Assembly (NCBI GenBank): GCA_910592205.1 | Contig: CAJVPJ010000749.1 | Coordinates: forward strand, 1 to 17,601 | Reading direction: 5' to 3' | DNA: 17,601 bases | Source of the DNA: Paraglomus occultum | Lineage: Eukaryota > Glomeromycota > Glomeromycetes > Paraglomerales > Paraglomeraceae | Shown: piece after piece, positions 1 to 9,131 of the stretch | How the letters are laid out: the number at the start of each line of letters is the position of its first letter | Numbering within the stretch: position 1 is the stretch's first letter | The notes under the pieces: generated by a model | What the model saw: only the letters and a program-made list of their open reading frames with translations | What the model was told of the DNA's origin: nothing | Database searches by the model: none | Position numbers and translations under genes: made by a program

Positions 1-1509
1 GGTTGGACGACTGGTAACACCAATTATGATGCGATTATACGAAATACACAAGAGAAGGCGAACAAGCACAACTATGTGTGTCTTCGGTGGATTCAACCTG
101 ATCGTCTCGATAATTTAGTTGAGATTGGTAAGGGAGGGTTCGGAAAAATCTATGCTGCAGATTGGATAGATGGAAAATATGTGGGAGTAGAATTCGGGGA
201 CGATGGTAGACGTGTTGTGCGAAGAGAACCTCGAAAAGTTGCAGTCAAACTTCTTTTCGATAGACATGGCAGTGAAGAAGAATTTTTGCAAGAGGTAAAT
301 CTTTCAAATGCAAACTTTCAGTATCCCGTGATAAATTCTCAATTTTTGTTATTTTCTCTTATGGCAGTTGAGCGTGGGCGCAGCAGTGGTTTCGAAACTC
401 CAAAAGTTAGCGGTGCAAAAGATGTGTACTTTGGGTGTATCGCGCTTGAATTCTACGGGCAAACATATTCTGATTATGGATTATGCGGATCTTGGGGATT
501 TGACTTCCTTCTTACGCAAAAATCGTGACCTCTCATGGAGTCGCAAGTTACAGATTCTTTCAAAACTAGCCAATAGCTTGAATGATTTCCACGAGACTGG
601 AATGATACACCGGGATATCCATGCAGGGAATATCCTTATTGAAAGTAGAGAAAATAACGCGGATCTCACGGATTATGGGCTTTCAATTCGTGCAGATGAA
701 GCCGAAAAATATAAGGAAGTATTTGGAGTGATGCCATATGTTGCACCAGAGGTTCTTAGCGGTAAACCATATACGCAGGTATTTGTTATGTCTTTTTTTT
801 GTCTATGCATACATACATATATTTATCTACATCATTCAAACACAATTCTTGCAACATTTTTTTTCAGAAAGCAGATATTTATGCATTTGGGCTCATAATG
901 TGGATGTTTGAAATGGAAGACACTCCATTCAAGCACAGAGCTCATGATTTGTCTCTTGCTCAAAGCATTTGCCAAGGTGCTAGACCGGAATTGAGTCCTT
1001 GGGCACCGGAATTCTATAAAATCGTCTACAAGAGATGCGTTGATCCTGACCCAGACAAGCGTCCATCCGCTTATGACCTTGCCTCTGATATACGCCAATG
1101 GAACGAAGATTATAATGGGGAGTACATTCCAGCACTCGAGAGGGCTAGGAACATGTTAAAAAATCATCGTGCCAAATTAACAGAGAAACCAGCTCATCCC
1201 GAAGCAGTTTATTTCAGTCGAGTCTTTAGTCCAGAGAGTCTCCGGATAAATGTAGATGGTACGGAATGGAGGCATTCTTTTATGCAGGAAATTCTTATGT
1301 TAGCGTGGTGTTCGAATTATTAATTTGACGCTCTATATATCATTGACCAGGTCCTAATCAAGTTGGAGCTGGAAGTTTTAGTGAAGCAATAACGACTGGT
1401 ATGTATTACTATGTTAAGATATTGGCACGTCGTTTACTTGAAATCATATTAATTATAATTTGTTTGAATAGATTCCACACAACTTGACCTGTTTATTCCG
1501 GATATTTAG
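1..1509 (+). CDS. Protein kinase (tyrosine-kinase-like, AM-fungal family), 5' partial
   Basis: Exons by eye: <1-294, 368-778, 868-1258, 1351-1398 and 1472-1509, with TAG at 1507-1509; 393 codons are visible and the 5' end lies outside the window. The visible protein starts in the WTTGN segment. It then has a complete glycine loop (G43-G48), the VAVK lysine (K83), an alpha-C-type glutamate (E98) just before the first intron, HRD (H179-D181) with the asparagine of AGN at 186, DYG in place of DFG (D200), an APE motif and a DIYAFG segment. All catalytic residues are present, so an active kinase is likely; substrate and pathway are unknown. Splice sites match those of the gene at 4034-9131, whose terminal kinase is a close paralogue. 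The last two exons (48 and 38 nt) encode a tail ending in LDLFIPDI. Being cut at the left edge, it may have carried further N-terminal modules. Confidence 0.85.
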
Positions 1510-1562
1510 AACAACAGCAGCCAATTTTTATTTTATTTTAATGGTTTATAGAACAGAATCCA

Positions 1563-1568
1563 AATAAA
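1563..1568 (+). promoter_or_regulatory. Candidate polyadenylation signal of the first kinase gene
   Basis: An AATAAA hexamer lies 54 bp after the stop codon. The surrounding 3' flank is recognisable after the other two kinase C-terminal exons (near 9174 and 10557), but there the hexamer reads AATAGA, so the other copies would need a different signal. The assignment rests on motif and position only. Confidence 0.35.
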
Positions 1569-1741
1569 TGTTAAATTATGTCAACGAAGGCATGACTGAT
1601 TGAAAGAATTCTATTGGAAGTGGGATTTGATATCTTGTGAAAAATGACATGATTGTTCGAATAAAGGTAACCATTAGCAAGCACCAAACACCATATACAG
1701 TCCATGAGTTTTAGTGGGATTATAACAATCCCAATGGGAAT

Positions 1742-1828
1742 GAGTTTGCTTTTGTGTCGTCATTCAAAATGCACTAACCGCTCGTGGTTCCACTCGGATT
1801 TGCGTTTGTGTCATCATTCATAATGCGA
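1742..1828. repeat. Imperfect direct repeat, two 33-bp copies
   Basis: Copies at 1742-1774 and 1796-1828 match at about 26 of 33 positions, around the shared core TTTGTGTC.TCATTCA.AATGC, and start 54 bp apart. A 7-bp hairpin (TGGGATTATAACAATCCCA, 1715-1733) lies just upstream. This may be a fragment of a dispersed repeat; no function can be assigned. Confidence 0.4.
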
Positions 1829-2934
1829 TAGAAACAAAGGGTCGGGGAGAGCTCGAAAAGTTCCTCGTTTGGTAGCCAATGCAAATGTTTTCGATTAAAT
1901 AATTATTTTTGCGCGGGCAGAACTGGAGTCGGAGGGTGTTGAATTACTTCTTCACAACATGATGCAACGTGAGATTCGTTGCCACTTTGCGCATATGCGG
2001 TTATTTTATGTTGTGTGAGAAATTGAATAAGATTAAAAAAGATGATTTATGTTTACCGAGGGAAACGGTTGGAAGAAAACGTTTGTTAACAAGTCTGCAT
2101 TGATCTTTACTGTAAGCTATCTATTCACGGGCTTTGACGCTGTTGATGCTGTATCGTTGCATTGGAAATACTGGGTGAAGAGAAGAGTTGTGGCAAGCAT
2201 AGTTGTGGGTGGAGATGACGGCTATAAGAATGTGGAAGTGAATTGATCTATGGCATTCACATAATCTCTTCTTTGGTAGCCAGATGCTCCAACACTTCCA
2301 GTTAGGGAACATGACGATGGTTTCTTCTTCATTTACTTGAGTATAAGTTGGTATCTTTTCTTGCTGCATTGCTTTACCTAACACGCCTCGCGCCTGGAAT
2401 ATTATTAATGTTAATACTTGCATGTTGCATACATGACTCGGAATCATTAATTGCTATGAATCACGTCTATAGGAATAATAAGTCTTATTATTACAACAGT
2501 ATGTCAATACTTACAGATACGAGACACATGAGAAAACAACTTGTAAAACCCTTGCTAAAAGTATTCACATCAGCAAAGCTTTCAATTTGCTATCCGAAAA
2601 CATACAAGGCTAGTCTTAACCAAGCGTAGCTGTTAGTTAATCTGGATTTTTGTTTAAAAGATAGCCATCTCTCGGTAATAGTAAGTAAAGTTAATATTTT
2701 GTCGTACTGATTGACAGCTTAGTTAATGATTTAAACTACGTACCACAGAGCATTCTTGCCTGTTATTGATGTTACACGAGCAAAAAATTTACTATGGATC
2801 GTCACAGATGTTTTTATTTTGCGTAAACGACCAAAAAATCCTCTTAATCGCGAGCTTGCAAGGGAGGGAGCAGTTGGCCCCTAGACCTGCCTTGAAGGCG
2901 ATAACTGCCCCTATTCTTTGGGTTCACACAACTA

Positions 2935-3387
2935 TTAATTTTCGCAATCTCCCTCCCCATGATCTCTCCTTTCAGTTCCTAGCCAGGACGCTATCAATTT
3001 TAAGGTATTGTTGGGCTTGGGATTCGTTTTCTGCTTGTAAAAGTTCTCCAACGTAGAGGTTCCGACTATACCCTTCCCGAAGTCTTCTATCTTGCTTTTA
3101 ATCTTGCAGCACATTTCGGATAGGCTTATGTCGAGTTTTTTCTTTGCATCAAAGAGCTGTTTAAATTCGTTCCAGAGAGTTAAAATGTTTCCCTTGTATG
3201 ATTTGGTTGGTTTCGGAGAGCAATGCTTGTTGTTTGGTTTGAACCACTTCAGATTATCTCGTATTTTGCAGACGCTCTTCAATTCGTCAACCATCATGTG
3301 CACAACAGCTTGTTGGCGGTTATTGAGATACGAAAGAAAGCATGCGATGGTCAAAATCGCATGTGAGCTGCTCTTGGTTGAGAGCAT
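2935..3387 (-). CDS. Hypothetical protein with HTH-like C-terminal segment
   Basis: A 150-codon ORF on the strand opposite the flanking kinase genes, starting with ATG at 3387-3385. I do not recognise it as a named protein. Residues about 88-136 alternate predicted helices in a way that recalls lambda-repressor/XRE-type folds: SLSEMCCKIKSKI, then VGTSTLENFYKQK, then a TLKLIASWL helix. The composition (Lys-rich, amphipathic) looks protein-like, unlike the neighbouring short frames. The true start could be a later ATG (residues 31-32, MMVDELKSV), since the first 30 residues look less organised. It could also be the last exon of a spliced gene or a decayed copy; downstream there is only a short non-coding tail. 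No regulatory target can be inferred. Confidence 0.4.
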   Translation of the reverse strand: MLSTKSSSHAILTIACFLSYLNNRQQAVVHMMVDELKSVCKIRDNLKWFKPNNKHCSPKPTKSYKGNILTLWNEFKQLFDAKKKLDISLSEMCCKIKSKIEDFGKGIVGTSTLENFYKQKTNPKPNNTLKLIASWLGTERRDHGEGDCEN

Positions 3388-4033
3388 GCAAACAAGGAGA
3401 GCAAAAGCATAAAAGCTTCTGCAACATTATAGAGAAATTTCTACAAATGGATATCAGTTAGCATTCTTGTCTGCATGCAAATTCTTGTTAAAAGATAAAT
3501 ATAACGAACCATTTTTATTGATTAAAGCTTTTTTGAAAATGTAAATGCTTTGCTCGCGATTAGATACAGTCTTTTTGTGAGAAAACACGTCGCAGCAAGT
3601 GTTTTTGTTTTAGTGAACGTGAATTCATCTTGCTTTTATACACAAATGCTAGTCGCATTTGTTTAGAATTAGCAATAGGTCTAAATGCCACTAAAAATTA
3701 GTCTTGATTTGTGCATGAGCCACATTTATAAATCGAGCAAAGCCTCACCAAATGTTACCAGCTAAATTAGTTTATCTTTCAGCCACATTAGCCTCTTTTA
3801 GTTTTGTTGCCATTTCAGCATTTAATGATCAAAATAAAAAATAGCTCATATTTGTAACACAAATTCGATTACTTCTGAGCTTGTGTGACGAAGCTTAACT
3901 TTCATCTCCAAACCAGGTTTTCAGTAAACAAAATGAGGACTGCAAAGTTGCGCAAAATTTATTGCTTTGCTGCGTCTTTTATAAGCAAGCATAATGTCTC
4001 GACACAGAGACAGGTTGATTATCTCGCTTCAAA
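3388..4033. promoter_or_regulatory. Spacer and probable promoter region of the N-lobe array gene
   Basis: AT-rich sequence without a supported ORF. A TATA-like stretch (TATAAG, 3980-3985) lies 49 bp before the ATG at 4034, which would put transcription start around 4010. The main ATG has A at -3 (CAAAATGAG), a favourable context. An earlier out-of-frame ATG at 3994 opens a 15-codon frame ending at 4041, overlapping the main start; it matters only if the transcript begins before it. Confidence 0.35.
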
Positions 4034-4041
4034 ATGAGTAG
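3994..4041 (+). promoter_or_regulatory. Possible overlapping upstream ORF
   Basis: ATG at 3994 opens 15 codons (MSRHRDRLIISLQNE) ending in TAG at 4039-4041. It is in a different frame from the main ATG at 4034 and overlaps it by 8 nt, an arrangement that would depress initiation if transcribed. The TATA-like element at 3980 makes a start downstream of this ATG equally plausible. Confidence 0.25.
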
Positions 4042-4426
4042 CGAAGAAGAATTTAATTGCCATTTTTGTGGCGAAACTTTGTATCAAGAAACAAGTTGGT
4101 GCCCTGCTGATTGTGACCATAAACGATTCGTGGAGGGATGGACGACTGGTATTGCGGAATGTGACAAACTATTAAAAAACAAAGAGTATGGGCGGGATTA
4201 CAGCAGGCATTACCTCCGATGGGTTCAATGGGATCGCTTACAAAATTTCGTTGAGATTGCAAAGGGAGAATTCTGTGTGGTTTACAAAGCCGACTGGTTG
4301 GACGGCCAGTTTGATCGTGTGCACTTCGAACCAGATGGAAAACGAGTGATTTCGTGGAAGACCCTGAGGGTTGAAGTTAAGGTTATGAATTCAGGAAAAG
4401 ACGCAGAGGAAGAATTTTCGCATGAG
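4034..4426 (+). repeat. N-lobe module 1 (exon 1)
   Basis: Residues 1-131. The module begins directly with the zinc ribbon, as single-domain family members do: C9, C12, C23, C27. The second knuckle is CPADC, one residue longer than the usual CxxC. The WTTGN segment reads WTTGI. The glycine loop is degenerate (AKGEFC, 76-81: first and last glycines lost); VAIK-type K116 and the closing glutamate E131 are kept. The next exon supplies its alpha-C, beta4 and beta5. Confidence 0.75.
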
Positions 4427-7400
4427 GTAAGGAAATACTCCTTCATGTGATGATCAGTGTTGTCTTCATGCGTCGTCTTAAATATTAACGTTTCTCAATG
4501 CTTTCCAGCTACGAACAGGCACCGCAGACTTGAAATTCTGGTACATGGGTAAAAATGATCCCAACAAACGCTTCCGACTTTTGGGCGTATCTCGTCAAGA
4601 ATCTACTGGAAATCTCGTGCTGGTGGCCGAAAAATTCTGCAATACTTGTGGTGGGCTGTTTCCTCGCACTTTGGCTGATGGTCCATGGTGCGACAAATGC
4701 AACGTTAAACAATTGATGGAAGGATGGACTACAGGAAATGACGAGTATGATGCAATTATTCGAGGAACACAAGTAGTTGCAAGTTCATATGAGTATTCTT
4801 GCCTGAAGTGGATTCCCTCTCATCAACTGCAGAATCTCAGAGAGTTGGCTAATGGTGAATTTGGGACAATCTACGTGGCAGATTGGACAAAGGGCGAATA
4901 CAACGGATGGGATTTTGAAGGCGAAGATCGTAATATTGTGCTACATTGGAAGACTACCAGAGTCTTACTCCGAGTTGATACTTCATCTTTTCTGAATCAG
5001 GTAAATTAATTCCGATTCAATAATAATATGAAAATGCCTGAATTAGCTATTAAAATGCAAACCTTGTTTGGCTGTTATAGCTGAAGGCTGGGGCAGAACT
5101 TTCTAATCCGTTACGATTGCCTATACTTGGTATGACACGAATCGAGTCTACTGGAGCATTGGCATTGGTGGCAACCAACTTCTGTGCTATATGTGGTCAG
5201 GCTCTCCCGGAAGCGGCAGAGTGGTGTGATGAATGTGAACACAATAAATTGGGTGACAGTTGGACCAGCGGCAACGCTGATTACGATAAGATTATCAAGG
5301 ATTCATGTACAAAGGACGAATTAGCATATTACTACCCTAGTCTTCAATGGATACCATCTGCGCGTCTTGAAAACCTTGTAGAGATCAGCACCGGCGATTT
5401 TGGCAAACTTTATACGGCCGAATGGGTTCGGGTAAAGACTGAATTTGATGACGAACTAAAAGTTGTTAGCCGTAGAAAAGCTATGAAAGTATCAGTCAAA
5501 GTTCCCGCCCTAATTAAACAAGGCGTTACCAACGAGACTATGTTGCAAGAAGTATGTATAAACCGCCATCTTTTTTTCTAAATGTCTTTTTTTTTACTTA
5601 CATTATCGTTAATCGCAGCTGAGCGATGGTGCGGAAATTTTTCGTAAACTTCAACGAGTGTTTGCCTGTAATAGAGCTGATGCTTTAAAAAAGAAGTGGA
5701 TGAAGGATGATCCGGAGCTTGCAAATTTCTTAAATCAGGAATCATGGAAACCTACGAAATCGAGAGTTTTTGGTCTATCAAAACTTGATTCAATAGGAGA
5801 GTTAGCCCTTGTGAGTCGCCGCGCTTGTCATTCTTGTGGTGTCTTTTACCCAGACGACAATGCTTGGTGCAAAGACTGTGATGGGAAACAAATGACCGAA
5901 GAATGGACTAGTGGAAATTCAGAATATGATAAAGTAATACGCGAGTCACAAGAAAATGCGTATAATAGGAACTGGCATGGATACCATTGTCTTCGATGGA
6001 TTCCCTGGAATCGGCTTCAAAACATGGTTGAAATCTCAAAAGGATCTTTTGGCAGTATTTTCGCTGCTGATTTTGTTGACGGTCAATATAAGTATACTAC
6101 TGATGACGCGGATAGCGAATATATTATTCACAATTGGGTCACCTGCCGTGTAATTGTCAAACTTTTCCCAAAAACGTCCGAGAACGATGATGGAAACTTT
6201 TTGAAAGAGGTATTCTATTTGATATTTAGGCATTGTGAATTATAGTTGATTCGTAAAATAACTTTTTTCAATAGCTGAAGGAATGTGCAGCAGCAGCGCT
6301 TGAGACAAGCAAATTCGGTCTTCAAATGTCAATACCGAACTGGCAACCAAAGCTTAAACCTTTGGGCGTCTCTAAATCGGATTCCAACGGAGAGTACGCA
6401 CTGGTAGTTTTCGCCGCGTGTTTGGGGTGTGGTCACATCTTTTTCGGGGATGGCACTGGCAATGTTAAAGAGGTGTGGTGCCAAGAATGTGAACCAAAAC
6501 GGTTAATGTTCAGTTGGACTAGCGGCAATGAAGAAATCGATGCCATGATCCGAGAGACGCAAAAAGATGTCGATGAGTTTCGTGTCACATGTCTAAAATG
6601 GATCCCATGGGACCGTCTTGCAAACGTAGTGGAAGCTGGGACACGTACATTTGGTACATTATATACTGGGGAATGGTTAGACTGGGAATATGACTCTTGG
6701 GAATTTGATGAAAATCAACGGATAGTTCATCGATGGAAACCGCAAAAAGCTACGATTAAAATCGTCGAAGACGAAACTGCTTGCATTGAAGAGGTAAGAG
6801 AGAATGCTAAAGGGGCGAAAGTTTATTCCTTTTGATGAACTAAAGTTGTATCGTTTTTTAGCTAAAAGATTGGAATAGGTATGGCCATACTATCTTACGC
6901 ATCTTTGGAATTACAAGACATAAGGAGACAAATAAATTAGGAATAGTATCAGGAGGTGTCTGTGATGACTGTGGCTGGTTTTTGAATAATTATATCACAA
7001 CTTGGTGCCGACAATGTAAGAGAAAGGAATTGATGGAAGGATGGACAAGTGGGAACGAAAAATACGACGAAATACTCAAAGAAACACAAAAGGGTGTGAA
7101 TAGCGTGATTCCGTTTCCTTGCCTCAAATGGATTGCTCCCGATCGTATTCGAAATCTGTTCCAAGTTGTCCGCGGAGAGTTTGGAACGTTGTATTATGCA
7201 GATTGGCTTGATGGGTCTTTCAAGGGAGTCTATAACGACGAAGCTGACAAAAAGCGAGAGATTTGGGGATCTATGAAGGTTTTTCTCAAGGTTTTCCCAG
7301 AGAACGATCAATCTGAGGACAAATTTTTACGTGAGGTAGCTAGTTGAATTATGACGATATTATGATTTCGATTATGTATGATTGATAATAAGTTGTGTTT

Positions 7401-9131
7401 TTTTTGGTCTGACGAAATAGCTGCAAGAAGGAGCATCGATAGTTTGCCAGGGCAGCAGCGAAGAATTGACACTCTTTGGAATATCGCGTATTGAGGCCAC
7501 TGGGGCATATGCATTGGTGTCACATGGCTTTTGTTCTACCTGCGGGAAGATGTTTTCGGACAAAAACTTTTGGTGCGATGAATGTGATCTAAAGGAATTA
7601 ATGGAAGGTTGGACAACGGGTAATGCCAGTTTCGATGCGGTCATACGAAAAACACAAGAGAAGGCGAGTAAACACGACTTTATATGTCTTCGGTGGATCC
7701 AACCCGATCGTCTCGGTAATTTAGTTGAAATTGGAAAGGGAGGATTCGGAGAAATTTATGTTGCAGATTGGATAGATGGGAAATTTGTGGGAGTAGATTT
7801 CGGGGACGACGGCAGACGTGTTGTACGAAGAGAGACTCGAAAAGTTGCAGTCAAACTTCTTTTTGATAGAAATGGCAGTGAAGGGGGTTTTTTGCAAGAG
7901 GTATGTTTTGAATTTCAGATTCTCGTTATTCTTTTTAAAAATTCTCAAATTTTGTTCTTTTTTCCCACAAAAGTTGAACGTGGGCGCGGAAATGGTTTCG
8001 AAAATCCAGAATAGGACGGAGCAAAAAATGTGTATTTTGGGTGTATCGCGCTTGAATTCTACAGGCAAACACATTCTGGTCATGGATTATGCAGATCTTG
8101 GGGATCTTACTACCTTTTTGCGCAAAAATCCTGATCTCTCGTGGTCTCGTAAGTTACAGATTCTTTTAAAGCTAGCCAGAAGCTTGAAAGATTTCCACGA
8201 GGCCGGTATGATCCACCGGGATATCCATGGAGGGAACGTTCTTATTGAGAGTAGAGAAAATAACGCGGATCTCGCGGATTATGGGCTTTCAATTCGTGCA
8301 GATGAAGCCGAAAAATATAAGGAAGTATTTGGAGTGATGCCATATGTTGCACCAGAGGTCCTTAGCGGTAAACCATACACCCAGGTATTGTTAAAACTTA
8401 CTTCTAATGTGCAGTGTCACTGTAGGTATCTGTATTATTAACTATCATTATTTGCAATGTCATTCTCCAGAAAGCAGATATTTATGCATTTGGACTCATA
8501 ATGTGGATGTTTGAAATGGGAGACACTCCATTCAAGCATAAAGCTCATGATTTGTCTCTAGCCCAAAGCATTTGTGAAGGTGCTAGACCAGAATTGAGCC
8601 CTTGGGCACCGGAATTCTATAGAATCGCCTACAAGAAATGCGTTGATCCTGACCCGGAAAAGCGTCCATCTGCTTATAAGCTTGCTTCCGAGATAGACCT
8701 GTGGAATCAAGATCATAGTCGGGAATATATTCCAGCACTCGAGAGGGCTAGGAACATGTTAAAAAACCATCGTGTCAAATTGGGGGAGAAGCCAGCTCAT
8801 CCCGAAGCAGTTTATTTCAGTCGAGTATTCAACTTTGAAAGTCTCCGAATAAATGTAGATGGTATGGTTTTTTTCGGAATGGACGCATTTTTTTATGTTG
8901 GAAACCCTAAAATTAAGCATAATGTAGATTTATTAATTAACTTGACGCTTTATATATTATTGACCAGGCTCTAATCAAGTTGGAGTCGAAAGTTCTAGTG
9001 AAGTATTAACGACTGGTGTGTATTATTATGTTAAGATATATATTGGCACGTCGTTTACTTGAAAATCATATTAATATAAATTTGTTTGAACAGATTCCAA
9101 ACAACTTGACCTATTTATTCCGGATATTTAG
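4034..9131 (+). CDS. Kinase with tandem zinc-ribbon/N-lobe modules (about 1,435 aa)
   Basis: Proposed exons: 4034-4426, 4509-5000, 5081-5551, 5619-6209, 6275-6793, 6862-7335, 7421-7900, 7974-8384, 8471-8861, 8968-9015, 9094-9131. All introns are GT-AG; introns 1-8 are phase 0 and 9-10 phase 1, and the summed frame is open to TAG at 9129-9131. Exons 1-7 each encode a CxxC...WCxxC zinc-ribbon-like segment, a WT[ST]GN...D..I segment and kinase strands beta1-beta3. Exons 2-8 each begin with the alpha-C/beta4/beta5 part of the preceding N-lobe. Only the last N-lobe is followed by a C-lobe, with HRD 1221-1223, N1228, DYG D1242, APE 1266-1268 and DIYAFG from 1280, so one active kinase is expected. 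Modules 1-6 are C-lobe-less and probably non-catalytic. The single start and continuous frame favour one gene; adjacent broken genes are less likely, as no module 2-7 has its own start or a following C-lobe. Confidence 0.8.
4509..5000 (+). repeat. N-lobe module 2 (exon 2)
   Basis: Residues 132-295. It starts with the alpha-C/beta4/beta5 continuation of module 1 (LLGVSRQESTGNLVLV matches ILGVSRLNSTGKHILV of the real kinase), then runs without a hinge into zinc ligands C175, C178, C192 and C195, WTTGN 204-208 and beta1-beta3. The loop is ANGEFG (245-250). The lysine is replaced by R286 and the closing glutamate by Q295, so this is the module least able to bind ATP as a normal kinase would. Confidence 0.75.
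5081..5551 (+). repeat. N-lobe module 3 (exon 3)
   Basis: Residues 296-452. The beta4/beta5 part (ILGMTRIESTGALALV) leads into zinc ligands C330, C333, C344 and C347, WTSGN 356-360 and the loop STGDFG (398-403, first glycine lost). K435 and E452 are retained. The DW of beta2 reads EW, and the following acidic turn is shorter than in modules 4-7. Confidence 0.75.
5619..6209 (+). repeat. N-lobe module 4 (exon 4), with alpha-C insertion
   Basis: Residues 453-649, the longest unit (197 codons). The extra length, about 30 residues, is a basic, probably helical insertion between alpha-C and beta4 (LQRVFACNRADALKKKW region). Zinc ligands are C522, C525, C536 and C539; WTSGN 548-552; loop SKGSFG 592-597 (first glycine lost); K633 and E649 are retained. 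Confidence 0.75.
6275..6793 (+). repeat. N-lobe module 5 (exon 5)
   Basis: Residues 650-822. Zinc ligands C698, C701, C718 and C721, with a longer spacing than usual between knuckles; WTSGN 730-734. The glycine loop is damaged at its second position (GTRTFG, 771-776), while K811 and E822 remain. The family's W..DRL beta0 region (KWIPWDRLANVVE) is well preserved. Confidence 0.75.
6862..7335 (+). repeat. N-lobe module 6 (exon 6)
   Basis: Residues 823-980. Zinc ligands C856, C859, C871 and C874; WTSGN 883-887; loop VRGEFG 925-930 (first glycine lost); K965 and E980 retained. The beta4/beta5 part is weaker than in the other units (IFGITRHKETNKLGIV). Confidence 0.75.
7421..7900 (+). repeat. N-lobe module 7 (exon 7), functional N-lobe of the kinase
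   Basis: Residues 981-1140. Zinc ligands C1018, C1021, C1032 and C1035. This is the only unit in the gene with an intact glycine loop (GKGGFG, 1085-1090); K1125 and E1140 are present. It is far closer in DNA sequence to the first kinase gene (1-294) than to modules 1-6, so the terminal kinase and the array have different histories. Confidence 0.8.

Larger units (their letters stand above)
1510..2934. other. Intergenic spacer with no supported gene
   Basis: The first about 120 bp is paralogous 3' flank of the kinase genes. The rest has only short open frames, most lacking an ATG. Small structures seen are a perfect 7-bp inverted repeat at 1715-1733 and an imperfect 33-bp direct repeat (1742-1774 and 1796-1828). 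I see no RNA gene or transposon protein. Confidence 0.6.

Noticed and set aside
2348-2629. Plus-strand 93-codon frame with a hydrophobic start
   Set aside because: It has no ATG at the start (TTG), overlaps an equally long minus frame, and lacks splice-linked partners or recognisable motifs.
4034-7900. Modules 1-7 as seven separate short kinase genes or pseudogenes
   Set aside because: Modules 2-7 have no start codon of their own and no C-lobe. Each begins exactly at a good acceptor with the alpha-C continuation of the previous unit, and the frame is continuous through all introns.
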